64,000 bases of DNA from positions 1 to 64,000 of the forward strand of contig CASBRS010000029.1 in the NCBI GenBank assembly GCA_949128115.1. Direction: 5' to 3'. The notes below the pieces were generated by a model, which saw nothing but the letters and a program-made list of their open reading frames with translations, was not told where the DNA came from and ran no database searches. The DNA is from Anaspis maculata. Taxonomy: Eukaryota > Arthropoda > Insecta > Coleoptera > Scraptiidae. The translations under genes and the position numbers were made by a program. This document shows, one piece after another, positions 32,211 through 45,060 of the stretch (the first letter of the stretch is position 1; each line of letters starts with the position of its first letter).

Positions 32211-35200
32211 AAGTTGCAAAAGGTATAGTTTGGAAATCGTCGTGTCAAAAGCTAACTGTAGCCCTCAGCTACGAATCCTGAAGTTATATTAAAGTTGTAA
32301 AGCGCATTTTTGAAAAAGGAATTTCCCAAAGAAGTAACCAAGCAGGATTACCTACAGGTGATATAGGCGAGATTTTAGGCACGACAGGATCGGAGTCAGG
32401 GTGTTTGGCCCATTTGCGGCGATTCGATTTTTCTCTGCACAGACAGGTTGAGGAAAGCGTCGCGGAATAGTATGCTTCTTGCGTCGCGGTCTTGATAGTA
32501 TTGGGGTTGATTTTAGCCAGGGTGTGCTCATTTTTTCCGTCTAGATTCCTTCCTTTTTTCTGAAATCAAAAGCGTTCTCTCTTTTGCATTATTATACTTT
32601 GTTCACTTTTCCAGTGATACTGAGCATTCCATTAGGTCCCGACAAATTTGAATTGTTTTTTTTTTTCAATATTATGTCCATTATCGCTTCCTTTACTACC
32701 ACCACTCTTCTCTTGCTATTTTGTACTGGTTTGAGAGAGCGGGGGAATGGAAGAAGTAAAAAGAAATTCTGCCACTCAGAAAGCCGAAACCTCGGTGTCG
32801 ATCCACCCGCAGGGGTTGGATTTGCAGGTCACCATCTCCGCCGAGGTATGTTTTATCCTGCAGCCCCAGATCCCAAAATTAACAGTTCCAATATAGGTTT
32901 CAATCTACTAAAAACCTCTTTTCTGAAAGCCAAGTGTACGTAATTTTTTCCATCTAATTCCTTCCTCACCTCTGACGACACACATTCATACTTGACTTGA
33001 CATGACAGCCGACCCGGCATCGGCAGGCAGTCACCAAAGTCAAAAGGAAAACCCCCTCCATGTGAGAACCGTTCAAAAAGTAGCGGGAAAATAACCCGGG
33101 TTGTCCCCTGCTGCCATCTACTTGACACTTTGACAACTGCAGAGAAAACACCCCATTATCGCGAGCTGTCAAGGTGACATTTGGGAGATGGCTGTCAGTT
33201 TGACGTTGGTTGACGTTTCAGTGGTACACCGTGCCTAGGCCTACTACGGGCGTTTGGGTCTATCGGGAGCAGACTTCCATGACTTATCGGGTGGTCAGAA
33301 ACTGAATTACTTTTGCACTCGATTGGCGCTTGATAAATTTCAGCGAACACCCACCGGAACCCACACCCAGCCGCCAACATAAAAGCACCGGAGCACAGTA
33401 ACTGGGAATTAGTGTTCAAGTCAGTTAACCGTTACAATTTGGATAGACTTTTATCGCTAGTAGAAGTAATACTGATTACCTGTGTTTTATTTTTCTCCTT
33501 TTGTTGCCCTGCGGGAGTTGTTTAAATGAAGATTTGCCAAATTGGGTCGCTCGACAATTACCAAATTGTGACCACAGACCCTTGCGCCCTTTTTATTTTA
33601 CTCTCCCCCAATCAGGTCCTGAATTGGGAGGTTAAACTCGAACCACCCCCGAGTTAGCCGTTCACTTTTTGTCCAAATTACCAAGGACTAACTCCGATCC
33701 AGAGCACAATGTTTTTGTTTCTTAAGCAGGAAATCTTGTGAGACAGTCCCATTCGTTGCGACTGGTCTTCTACTGCAACGGTGATCGCCGGAAGCTGATC
33801 GTGTTGATATTTTTCAGTTTGTTGAAATAATTCAATTAAGTATTGGGAAATATAAAAAAAAATCCCAAGACCACACGATGTGTATACCATCGGCTGGTGT
33901 GTAGACATGCATTGTTTAAATCAATCATTAGTTCGATTTTGTCTTGGACCTGGATCCAACTTTACGTGTGTCGAAGCTGACGTAATCAGTGATCAGTGAC
34001 CACGCAACTACTTCCAACTCACTGACGTATTTCCAACTCAACTCGGTCAAGACATGTGACGCAAGATGTAAAATTTACCACTTAGAAGACACCACACAGA
34101 ACCAACCATTTGCAATCCAAGCGACTAATAACAATACGGCTCAGAAGAGTCAGGAGCCAACTGAAAAAGCTCAGGCAACCCAGATGACCTTGATTCTTTC
34201 TGGGGGGGTCAATAATTTCATGTCAGTACTTTTTATTATGGGATAAAAGATGGATATACTTTCTGGATTTGAGTTGTCAAAAACTCAGAAATCCCGCTGT
34301 ACGCCGAATTCTTGCAACCACTAGCAACTCTGCTTTCCTCCGCAAAACCGTTCTCATAATCGAACTCCTGCCCTCTCACTTTTCGATACTGCACTCTCTC
34401 GATTATCTTTGATTAATATATCCGTGAAACTGAATTAATAGTCGTTATTTATTGTTTCTATTATGACTAAATTGATTGATGTTTATCGTGTTTTGTAAAT
34501 GTTGTTCCCTACTACCTATTCACGGTAGTCCAGGAGTGGCGGAGCTCCTAGTCCTATACTATAATACGTGTAATGTGTGTGTGCGCGAGTGAGCGTGCGA
34601 GCTAGAGCAGGATGGTGATAATAAATTAGCGGCGGTCGCTCATGACAAGGATTAATAGATTGTATTGTCAGCAGGGAAGACTTTGATGTATTTCCCGAGC
34701 CATTCTCTAATGCTGTTCAATTGAAACCGTTCTCACATTTATTATAATCAAAATGATAAGATGGCACGGCCTAATGCGATGTCATTCCGATATTAATAAC
34801 GCATTGCGGCCGTGTTCTTGTCGTCGTTGACAACCCGCACCGAAAAGGAACGGTTCTGGATGGTTGTTGTTGCTGCTGCGAAAAGTGGGGCATCAGAACC
34901 GGAATGACTGGGGTTTTCCATGCAGAGGGTATAATGCTCCGTGCGAGAATCGATGACAAATGACTTTGATACGTGTGTTATAATTTGTTATAAATTAGTT
35001 TACCGTGGAGAATTTTCACCGAAAACTATGACATGAAAAATATCAACAGTCGATGACAAATGGTTCTTGCATGTTAATTTGGTCTAAATTGCCTTAGAGC
35101 TCCAAAAAAATTAGTTCCCAGGATAGCCCCGGCACACCTTATTTAAATTAGGTCCCTACTTTGAAGGTCCTTTTCCACTAAAGTCCCTTTATATCACACT

Positions 35201-37627
35201 GGACGAAGGAACTGACGTGGAATTGAGTAAGTTCGATCAATTTTTTCCCTTCAACGGTCTAAGAAGCAGACAGACAGCTGGATTGATGGTTGCAAACAAC
35301 GAAGTAACTCTAGCGAAACAAAGTGCGGATTTATCACTACTTATGTTTAGGTATTTGATTATGACCACAACTACTGGTCGACACAAAGAACCAAACGGCA
35401 GATGTCACAGATGAATGATTTTTTTGAAATTTTCTCCAAGACGCGGGTCGTTCGTATGTTGGAAAATTCAAGGTGCCACGCAAGGCCAACGGATCGTCCT
35501 CCAGGACCTATTTGGATAACTTTGAAGATTTAGGTATTCTCATCAGAAAGAAAAATGTACTTAAAACGTCATTCATAATTCTGTCTTTCGGTTTGTTGTG
35601 TCGTTGATGGTAACAGGCCACAGATTTTCACGGGTTTCAAAAGTTTCAAAGTTATGACGAATAATCGATTTTTAAAGTTCAAGGACGGAATTTCCTAGCA
35701 TAAAAAATGGCTGAAACAGACTGCGGATTACCTACAGAGCGAAAGAGAAAGAGATAGATTCTTGTGGCGTGAGTTTCTGCCAAATCTGAGCAGCTGAAAA
35801 TGTAACAAAAAAATGAGTTATTCAAATCTGGGCTGGCAATAGAATGAAGAACTTTTTTTGAAAAAAAATATAAAAATTTTGAAAAACAAATTTCGAGTTT
35901 TTGGAATTTTGAAATTTTGAAATACTTATTAATTTTCATTCTAGATTTAAGATTACTCTTCTTTTTTTCAAGTCTCTTACTCCACTGGTTCTCACAAAAC
36001 TTACGTTAAAGAAAAACTCTGGGAAATGTCGTCCTTAACTTTGAACGCCTATATCTGCGTTACTATTTGTTTCTGACTTTTTTTTTGAGAAAGTCCATTT
36101 CTTTTGAAGTTTCCGATCATTTCCTGAAACCTGAAAGGACGCGATTTAAATCTGAAACACCCGGTATAAGTGTGATCGTAATTTCCCCCTCGGTCGAGAC
36201 TAATCATCGTGAGTAGAAGGCAACACAGTTTGTTTTGTAGTTGTAAAAAATGTTTAAAATGTAGCCGTTCAGAGACTCGACCCTCAACTAATTCAAAATA
36301 GGTAATTCGTTATTGATATTATCATCGTTGTCGGGAGGTTTGTGTGCCCCCTGAGGCTACGAGCTTGTGTCTTTCGCACACGTTGAACACCCTATCACGA
36401 CATCACTGAGCATATGCGATTTTCTTAATGCAGGGCATTTATCTGTTTTTGGGGTAAAAAAAATAGCCCTATGACGCGACGGGTCGACAAACCGCTCTAG
36501 GTCCAGTGCCATGACTGCCATTGAAGTTGCAAAAATGCAGATTTGCTTGACACCACTCAATCTATAATATTAATCGCTAATCGGTTACCATAGCTCACTA
36601 ATTTCAAACAATATAAAACAATAATGGGGGAATCCTATTGGCAGAAGGGAAAGGTGTGTCGCCACATTAAAGCCCTGCCTGTCCTAGCTCGTAAGTATTA
36701 TTGGTTGCCTATACGCCTGATGAAAAATTAGTTATTAGGTACTGAAAAGCTAGAGCCAATGGAATGGAATTCAAATGAGATGCTGCAGTTGTGCAGTTCT
36801 TGCAGAACTCCTTGACAAAACTTGACTTATATACTCATCAAGCACACAGTTTTCGCTACCTAGTGAAAATCAAATCAGTCGGAAATTTGCCGTCAGTTCC
36901 ACAAAAAAAGATGATCCGACTAATTATTGCAGATTGAAGGAACTTTTTTCTGCTGAATGCTAGTCGATTGACCACAAAAAATGCCTAAAATTTGTACAAG
37001 ACCCATCACCTGTTCACTATTGACAGATAAACCAGCATTTCCATTGATCAGTCAGCTACAAATTGACAAACAAAAATCGCGAATCAACTGATCTCGTAAA
37101 TTCGTATTATCTTTTTTGTGGAGCCCACGGTCAATGTTTCAAATCTAGGATTAGGTAAAGAACTCCTCCGAGTGGTGTGTGATTTTGTTCGATAAAATTT
37201 GAGAGATGGAGTTTTCGTAACGGGACCCGAACTCCAGAATCAAGATAGCTTACCTTCACCTGTTCCGCCTGTCAGCAATAATCGTCAGATCACCTTGGCA
37301 GATCATCATTTCTCCAGTGTGACGTCTGTTGACTTTTCACTTTATCGAAGGCGACTTGATTTGACACTGCGAACTGCGATTTGAGAGTGAAGGCTGAAGG
37401 AGCACCCACGAATCCCACGATAAGCACGCACGCAAGCCATTCATTTGCAAGGTCAAACACGACACGACGTGTTTTCAGAAATTTACGGTCTACGGTTGCG
37501 GTTTAGTTGAACATAGACGTACATCTTGATCGGGTCCGCGTTGACGTTTTTTTTTTTTGGTTATTTTCGGAGTTCCGCTTTCGTTTGACAGAATGACAGA
37601 AAACGGAGCGGCGGCGCCGGCGTGGCG
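32211..37627. other. Long stretch without a recognised gene
   Basis: Mostly single-copy sequence. There is a TATA-like acataaaag at about 33378 followed by a tcagt initiator-like site near 33419, but no frame follows. Long unique stretches lie at 34450-34980 and 35000-36200. No repeat copies, RNA genes or supportable exons were found. Confidence 0.4.
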
Positions 37628-37764
37628 AACGCAGATATTTTTCCCTTAATCAATCATCCGGCCGAGTCCTTGCGCCTAGCCGAGTGCTCGCTATACCAAA
37701 TCCTCCGCCTAACTGAGTCCTCGTTGGGATGCGCCACAGAGTAGAATGCGCTTTGCGCGCAAAC
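37628..37764. repeat. Left arm of a decayed inverted-repeat element
   Basis: The block cgcagatatttttc...aatcatccgg-cgagtccttgcg...gagtgctcgctatacca...ggactcag-like recurs inverted, split across 39285-39350 and 41866-41920. Joining these two right-hand pieces restores one continuous arm, which shows that the element at 39355-41859 was inserted later. Confidence 0.6.
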
Positions 37765-38153
37765 CAGTGATGTAAAATACCCGGGTTTTTATATTTAAGG
37801 GTAAATACCCAGGGTAAATACCGGGTATTTACCCAAAATCGGGTCTCTAATAGGGTATCTATTTCCATCAATTATTATTAACAATTGGAGAAACAACAAC
37901 AAACAATTATGATTTTTTGCTCTCAGCAGCAAAACAATAATAAGTGCTTTGGAGGTTATGCTTATAAAGCCTTGGAACTTAGAAAAAAAAATCATTTAAC
38001 CTTCAACCGTCAACACTGTCAACCGAGCTGTCAACAGTGTCAACTTTTCTGTCAAACTGGGTAGGGTGGGTAAATATCGCTCGGGAAAATACCGGGTAAA
38101 TACCCGATTTATATTTACCTACCTACCCGGTAAATACCCGACTCACATCACTG
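37765..38153. mobile_element. hAT-type MITE (389 bp, TSD gcgcaaac)
   Basis: The ends cagtgatgt and acatcactg are imperfect inverted repeats, and the interior is rich in gggtaaatacccgg palindromes. Perfect 8-bp duplications gcgcaaac lie at 37757-37764 and 38154-38161. An 8-bp duplication and CAG/CTG-type ends are the hAT signature. There is no coding capacity. Confidence 0.85.
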
Positions 38154-39354
38154 GCGCAAACGCATTCCAGAGGGCGCGACATAGGCTTGGGACCAAATGT
38201 CAACGTCATGTCAACGTCAAGTCCAAGGTCAAGCTTGCAGTTGTCATTGCTTGTCAGAGGTCAGAGCTTAACCTAACCTATCTTTATTGTTTATTGTCGT
38301 CGCATAGTGTTAGTGCAGTTAGTGTCACCGATACCGGGTGCTTGTCGTTTGAAAGGCAGGGCAAATGCAAGCGAAGCAGCGTGGGGCTGTCTGGCGGTTC
38401 GTACGAGACAAAATCCCCGGCCGGTAACACGATAAATGCAACCCACAGTGGTCCCAAGCTATCATGTTGAAGCAGGGCTCCGTTCAACTTCGGGTAAGTC
38501 CAATTTGACTGCCAAAGGCAAAAATTCATTTTTGTTTACTACTATAGACCTGAGGGGCTCCATATGGTATCTACTGAAGAGGCAAATAAATGCTCTGAAT
38601 AAGCCGCTCCTGCTTCATCCAAGCACATGGATAACGAAGAGAGAAATTAGACTATACTATACAAGAACCAGGAGGATATTTCGATATCACCAATACAAGA
38701 GTCGCCCTTCCACTCAATGAAGTCGAGGTATTCAAGTCCATCATTCTATCATCAATACATTCCAATGAGTTTGAAATCATTTTGCAGTTTCTATCTACAA
38801 GCCGGACGTAAGCTAGATATGATAGCAGGCAAGCAAAATATACCTACTCATGGCAAGGCATCAGGCACAACACAAAAGAGGCCATAACCTGAAGGCTTCA
38901 CACTGAAGGGCTCATTCAGAGCATCTATTTACCTCTCCAGAGTACCATACCGGGCCCGGGTCTACGATAAAAGTCAATAGAAATGTATTTTTTTCTTCGG
39001 CAGTCAAACTGAGCTTACCCGGAGTTTGGGGCCGCGTCCTGACCCTTCTCGCAAGAACCTACGGCATCCTCATGAACGATTCAACGATACGATTCAAAAA
39101 TTTCAATTCATGTTCACGGTGACATTTCTAAATATTTGACGTTTATTGATTTAACGATTTGACACAACGCGCTTGTTTATGCAATCTAGGCTAGATAAAA
39201 TCCCTAGAGGTCCCAACCAACTGCAGCGCCTTCTGGCGGGAGCGAAATCGTCCATGCCTTCCATTGCATGGTGCCTGCGCGCGCACCAACGAGGACTCAG
39301 CTAGGCGGAGGACTTGGTATAGCGAGCACGAGCACGAGCACTCAGTTGGACGTA
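38154..39354. other. No gene recognised
   Basis: Contains taacctaaccta at about 38269, common in insect DNA. A 134-codon open stretch (38066-38470) has no recognisable features and starts inside the hAT MITE, so I do not call it a gene. At 39285-39350 lies part of the right arm paired with 37628-37740. Confidence 0.4.
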
Positions 39355-41859
39355 TATGCCGATCAGCTTTTAAATTCAGCACTAGAACGGTAATTTTCTT
39401 ACGCCAAGTTGGCAATTCTGCGATAATTGGGGATGCTCAAATTTGTAATGTTGGATCACTTTTTCCCTAGATGACCTTGAATTTTTATTGTCAATCGAGT
39501 ACAGCGCTGTTGCAAGATTGTATAAACGTTCAAGGCGTCTTGATTTTGGTAGATTTTCGCCAGTTTAAATGAGCGACTGGTGGAATGTTTTTTCCAAGGT
39601 TTTTTAAAATAAAATAATAAATTACGTTGAGGAAACTGTTCTAATTTTTGGTCAAAAATAAAGGTCAATAGCTGATATCTAAAATTAATCTGTGCCTTTT
39701 AAATTTAACACTAGGTGATAGATTTTACAAGCTCTCGAAGGTGATAATCGAAAATTTCACAATTTTTCTGAATTAATTGCTATGCCTGTACTAAGGATAC
39801 AATATTAGGGACAACGTAAATCAACTTATATAGTGCAATAGTACCTAGTATCACTATATGTAGGTACTTAAGATACATTGATACTATAACTAAATATATA
39901 CAACAATTCTTGAAAACCTGTGAGATGAATTAACTTCAGCTACAGCATTCGCTCGAAGATCTATAGGCAAACCACAGAAAAACTGCTCGACGTAGCTTTA
40001 ATGCAAAAAAAAAGGAAAAGATGTCAGCGAGGCTGATATCAGTGGCCATCTTAGGGAACAGAGGGTAGAGTAGATGCAGCAAGTGGGCGAGTGCGAAGTT
40101 GACGATGGAGATGTTGAGGAACCACAGGTCTAGCTCAGATGCAGTTTTTGATAGCCATTGTCCGCGGACACCTACTCCGCGACGATGTGGTTCATGGTCT
40201 GGTTCTCAGTTCCACACTCAGAACTCGGATCTTCTACATATCCTCACTGATATGACAATGATATGTAGATTTGACAACTCCAGCAATGATTCTCAATGCT
40301 TGGTTAAGAATGACGTCAATGATGTTGTGTGTGTGTGCTATTCATCCAAACAGGAGCGTAGTATTCCGCTGTCGACTAGACCAAGACAATGGTGGATATC
40401 CGAAGAGTAGTGGCGTCGACACTCCATGTAGTTCTCGCAAGTCTCTGAACCAGGTTCATTCGTGTCTTCGTCTTGGCAGTGAGTCTCTCCAAGTTGATCT
40501 TGAAGGATAATGTTTGGTCGAAGGTCCCACCGAGGTACTTGGAGTGGGACTGTGCTGCAGATGAAGTCCGGCCATCAAAGCTGACATTGAGGTGACGAAC
40601 TGCTTCTGTCGTTCAGATGAATGGCTCTAGTCTCTATCTCCAGAGAGTTCGGATTCAATCCTCATTTCTGAAAGATGACAAAATTCTGTTGGAAAATCGT
40701 AATACATATTTATTATGTGCAGAAATATCATAGTGGAAAATCACAGAATCGGCGGGTTTTTATTTTGCACATCTGTGTTATTTGTCCAAAAAGTTCGTTT
40801 TCAGTTTTGACAAAAAAATACAAGATAAAACTTTGGATCAAGTTTTCATTTTTGGCTGGTCATAATCTACTCACTGTTCGACTGAATTGGTTCAAATTCA
40901 TTTCATGGCTTGTCTCTGTTGACAGAAGGGCTGGCCTGAAAAGCTAAAATTACAGAAGCCAACTTTTTTCAATCGAGTCACATCGCAGGTCAACCATTAA
41001 ATTTGCCTCAATATGGCTCGAACCCGATAACAGTATTCCCAAAAATGTAAATTTGACCAAATTACACAGGGAAACATTTTTCCGAATCTGCGGCCCTAGA
41101 CTTTGATTTACCCAGTAATTCTTGACAAGTTTTAACAGAGGAATATTGCTGGTAAATCTAAACAAAATTGAAATCCCCTATCTGCCATTGGTCTATGTAG
41201 CGTTAATGAATAACCTTATAGCGTGGAGACCTCAGGTAATAATAAGCGCCGCAAAGCAAGAGCGCCTTTCTCTGGTGGTGAATCATGCGTGGCCCCAAGC
41301 CGTTGGTAATTTGTGGAAATTCCCTGGAATCCCGTGGCTATCCATTTAATTTGAAGAAATCGTATCTGGTGGAAATCCCGTGGTAATCCCGTGGCAATCC
41401 ATCACAATCCGTTGAACGTTCTGATGTCCCAGTAATTCACCCGAGGATTCACCCCATGATAATTTGCATCTGAAGTCAACTTTGAATGAAAGAAAAAATT
41501 TACATGAACTTAAGTACTCAGACAAGAGTGTTACTCGTACTTACCTTATAATATAAATATACAGGCAGAACCATGAATATAGCAATAGCAGAACCGAGGG
41601 CAGAACACTTGATGAAATTTTTCCAGGAATGTAAACAACTATGACACTCACCTGACATCATGACAAACAACGGCCAAGGCAACAGGGCAGCGGATATGAT
41701 GCAAGGAGACGCCAGAACTGGCATTTCTTGTCAAAATTTTCTAACCTCTTTGAGCTCAGCCCGTTTTCGCGCAACTTGGTCTATGAGCGTCCGTTACACT
41801 CTAGGCAACATGGCTAACCGCGTTTTATTTTCTGCTGAATTTAAAACGTGATCGGCATA
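39355..41859. mobile_element. TIR element, long form (about 2.5 kb)
   Basis: The ends tatgccgatcagcttttaaa and tttaaaacgtgatcggcata are inverted repeats. About 300 bp at each side match the short form at 46501-47097 (left 39355-39670; right about 41660-41859). The interior carries a decayed retrotransposon tail in antisense (40100-40600). No transposase was seen. Confidence 0.7.
40100..40600 (-). pseudogene. Non-LTR retrotransposon ORF2 C-terminal region, decayed
   Basis: Minus-strand translation gives VRHLNVSFDGRTSS, then HSKYLGGTFDQTLSFKI, TKTRMNLVQRLARTTW and STAEYYAPVW. Further on it gives ECGTENQTMNHIV. This is the familiar order after the reverse transcriptase in jockey/CR1-like ORF2: the YLG-DR block, the LVQRLAGTTWGA block and the C-G--QT--HIV zinc-type motif. 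Stops (for example between VLV and STAEYY) and a frame change make it a pseudogene. Confidence 0.8.
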
Positions 41860-41865
41860 TTATGT

Positions 41866-41925
41866 GAGTTGGACGCAAGGACTCGGGCGGATGATTAAAG
41901 AAAAATATCTGCGTGGCGAACCAGA
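41866..41925. repeat. Right arm of the decayed inverted-repeat element
   Basis: Inverted counterpart of 37628-37680: cgcaaggactcgg-cggatgatt and gaaaaatatctgcg. Confidence 0.6.
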
Positions 41926-43036
41926 GTCACTGACACACGACACACTGCTGCCACTGTTATTATTTTATACTGTGCTATGACTGGCTGTGACTAAGCATCT
42001 AAGCAAGCAGTATGCAATGCACCATGTATGCACCAGCACCATGCACCTACATTTTTGTTAGCTTTTGCGATTATACCCTTCACTCCTCCAGCACAGACCA
42101 CCAGTCATCAACTCACTCATCATCACATGATTATTGTGTCTGTTGTCTGATAGCTGACAGCGGATTTGGCAAAATTATTATTGAAAAGACATCTACAGCT
42201 GGCAACACTGAGTGTCAATTGTTCCCCCCCCATAAAGCGACAAGCGCATCTGTCATCTAACCGACATCTGATTCTTGATTCGTGCGCCGGTCCCCTAGTC
42301 GTCCATTGTCATCGTCAAGGCGATATCGGAACAACGTCAATAATAAACAATGAAACACTGATAACCAGTGCAGCCCTATGTGTTTTTGTGCGTTTTGTTT
42401 TGTTTTCACGAAAGTTTCGTTGCAATAAAAGTATGTGAAATGATGAAACGTAAAAAAACTTTTGACCGAAAGCGAAACGACGTGTGGTTGTGCAGTTTCA
42501 GTCCAGTGCTTCCGATGATTGCCTATAAATTGCAAAGCCATCTGGACGTGTTCTGGAGTTCGCAGTTCTTGTGGCTTGACTGAATTTAAACAGGTCTGAA
42601 ACAGGTGAGCCATTTTCATCTTTCCTGCATGATCTCACGTCACGATTATGAAACAAAAACGCAATATGCATTTATGCAATATGTATGTACGTCGTACTAT
42701 CAAGCATGGATGCTATCAAGTAGGTACCTAAACCTAAGTATCGAATTCCAAAACAAGGCGTGAATTGGGGCTTTTAGGCTTGTCTTGGAGCCCCGGGTGA
42801 AGGTATCTATATGTCTGTTCTGTCAGCTGTGAGTTATGTCCTCGCCCCTCGGCCGTGCCAGTGGCGTTTTATGGATTTTGCACGGTCCGTTGAAGAGCCG
42901 CGGCCGTTAAAATGTCCCCTGGGGTACCCAAAACATTGGATGGCCCTAATTCTGTGACAAGATTTGTAACAAAATATCAGGGTTTAGTGTTATATAGGTG
43001 ACAGGTGATCAGGTGATTCAAAAGTGTCTGACACGA
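41926..43036. other. No gene recognised
   Basis: Unique-looking DNA. Short frames of 70-120 codons overlap on both strands around 42260-42620 without family features. Confidence 0.35.
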
Positions 43037-43892
43037 CCTAGGAGGATAGAATAGTAAGGAGGGAACATACGCCAATGAAAGTGTAGCCATGCGGGGTAAT
43101 CAACTACGCCCAGTAACCGTATCGAGTCACCAGTGCAATTTGACATTAGTGACTGCGATTTAATGGAAATGACATTTGTAAATAAACATAATTTGAGGTT
43201 ATGAAATATGACTGCTGTGCTTCTTCGGATTTTTGGCTGTTATTCTACCTAAAAGACCGACAGGATCAGTTTTAAAAGACGTGTTGAAAGACATGCTGCG
43301 GCATACGACGTGTAAAAGTGATGATCCCCGCATTGGAAGCATTGAAACGGACGTCATTCTTTTGAAGTGTGTTGGCCAATATCTGCATCGATGCGTGATT
43401 ATTGAGTTGGCGCATAGTAACTTCCTGCAATCCCTGCTCCCTGCATCCCGTAGGATATGACATGGTCTATAGGGAATGAAAAATGTTTCACAAGCTCAAA
43501 AATTACGACCTCATGACACCCATCAACATACCTTGCAAAATGACGTCCATTTCAATGCCTCCAATGCGGGGATCATCACTTTTACACGTTGTATGCCGCA
43601 GCATGTCTTTCAACACGTCTTCTAAAACTGATCCTGTCGGTCTTTTGGGTAGAATAACAGCCAAAAATTCGAAGAAGCACAGCACTGGACAGCAGTCACA
43701 TTTCATAACCTCAAATTATGTTTATTTACAAATGTCATTTCCATCAAATCGCAATCACAAATGTCAAGTTGCACTGATGACTTGATACGGTTACTGGGCG
43801 TACTTCATGCAATCCCCTTTCGTCTCCCGGCGACAGCTTTGTCCGTCTACAAGCTGGCTAACCTTCCCTCCCTAATATTCTATCCTCCTAGG
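43037..43892. mobile_element. Foldback element with candidate captured exon (856 bp, TSD acacga)
   Basis: The ends cctaggaggatagaata and tattctatcctcctagg are inverted repeats, flanked by acacga at 43031-43036 and 43893-43898. The arms are about 350 bp each. Both arms encode the same peptide in the outward-to-inward direction: left plus strand LPKRPTGSVLKDVLKDML and right minus strand LPKRPTGSVLEDVLKDML. It continues RHTTCKSDDPRIG in both. In the right arm this frame runs into a splice-donor-like caag|gtatgt. I do not recognise the peptide. Confidence 0.7.
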
Positions 43893-44279
43893 ACACGACA
43901 CTCGGTCTGACCACTTTGAAGGTGTGTTGAATAGAGATGTACAGATGTAGTAAAGTAGTACTTGGAGTGCTGGAAAATAGTGAAGTTATAGACTTATAGA
44001 GGAAGAAAAGGTTGATCTTTCGAACTCTTTTATTTTCGTCAAAAGATTTTGGTAAACTGCTCGGTAAACTGCTCGGTAAACTGCTTATGGCAGAATAATG
44101 AGTAGGCGACAGTGCCATAAAAGGGACCGGAAGCCGCACATTTTGCAGTACCATTCTCTTGTGCAATTTTGAGTCGATGTAGGTACGGAAGAATGCGATT
44201 GACCTACGTTAAGGACAGAGCTGAATTGGTGAAATAAAGCGTTGCTAATCAAACTTTTCGGTTGAACACATAAATCACC
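43893..44279. other. No gene recognised
   Basis: Contains a short tandem triplication of ggtaaactgctc at 44050-44085. Nothing else was seen. Confidence 0.4.
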
Positions 44280-44560
44280 CTGTATATCGGAAACGAAAAA
44301 CGTCAGAAAAATTGCCTTGAAAAAGTACATCTACCTCAAGCCATATCGGTTACTTCGTGGGACCAGTGGCGTAACTAGAGGGGGGGTTTCAGGGTCAAAA
44401 CCCCCCCCATTGGCCATCGAATTCCCTAAAAAAATTTCAAATGCGACGCTTTTTTTATTCGTTTTGCTCGCATATTCGCATATTTTTCAGTCGTGACCCC
44501 CCCCCCCCCATAGGACACTTCTAGTTACGCCACTGCGTGGGACACCCTGTATCGACGTCC
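44280..44560. repeat. Second copy of the ACAGGGTGTCCCACG element, split by a hAT MITE
   Basis: Inverted relative to the copy at 3794-3912: caccctgtatat...cggttacttcgtgggac is followed, after the MITE, by accctgtat. Without the insertion it reads straight through like the first copy. Confidence 0.7.
44364..44535. mobile_element. hAT-type MITE (172 bp, TSD cgtgggac)
   Basis: The ends cagtggcgtaactag and ctagttacgccactg are perfect 15-bp inverted repeats. Perfect 8-bp duplications cgtgggac lie at 44356-44363 and 44536-44543. The interior has G and C homopolymer runs. CAGTGGCG ends with 8-bp duplications are classic for hAT. Confidence 0.92.
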
Positions 44561-45060
44561 GCGCCCAACTTGCCATGCGAAAAACTGCAACTTACTATTG
44601 GGCCATTGAAAAAAATCGGTTGTGTCACCCCAAAACTTCCCCGACTAGTATCCAGGAACCTCGCCAGGAACCTATGTAAATTTTTGTTCCAAACGTCTTT
44701 TCGGGTGGGAAGTTGGAATTACAGAGAAAGATTGGAAATAATTTGGAGAAAATTATTTTTAACCGGAAAATTTCCTGGAAATCCGAAAAAATTGTTGAAA
44801 AATGTTCAAGAACCAGTTACCTCTTGTTTAAAAAAAAATTGAAATCGGTCCACGGAATAAAAAGTTGGAAAGTTTGCAGTTTTTCCAGAGAGGAAAACTC
44901 GGCAACCGTTGGTCCGATTTCGAAAATTTTTCCTCCAAAAATTAGCTCAATCTTTTCTCCAACTTTCATTCGCAGCATGTCTGCACCTGAAATTAGTAAA
45001 TGTTTCGTGGGGCCTACCGGTCTACCGCATGTAGAGGTTTGCACTGCTTTTTAGCGCATT
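44561..45060. repeat. Inverted copy of the 30.9-31.3 kb repeat segment
   Basis: ttttccagagaggaaaact, caaccgtt-gtccgatt and ctccaactttcattcgcagc match 31100-31250 in reverse orientation, ending with catgtctgcacctgaaat. Confidence 0.65.

Noticed and set aside
33370..33440. TATA/initiator-like sequence resembling an LTR or gene promoter
   Set aside because: No matching second LTR, primer-binding site or downstream frame was found.
38265..38285. taacctaaccta as an internal telomeric repeat
   Set aside because: Only about two and a half units of the insect TTAGG/CCTAA type; too short to claim.
44395..44520. G and C homopolymer runs as sequencing error
   Set aside because: They lie inside a hAT MITE with perfect ends and duplications, so they are probably genuine, though their exact lengths may be unreliable.
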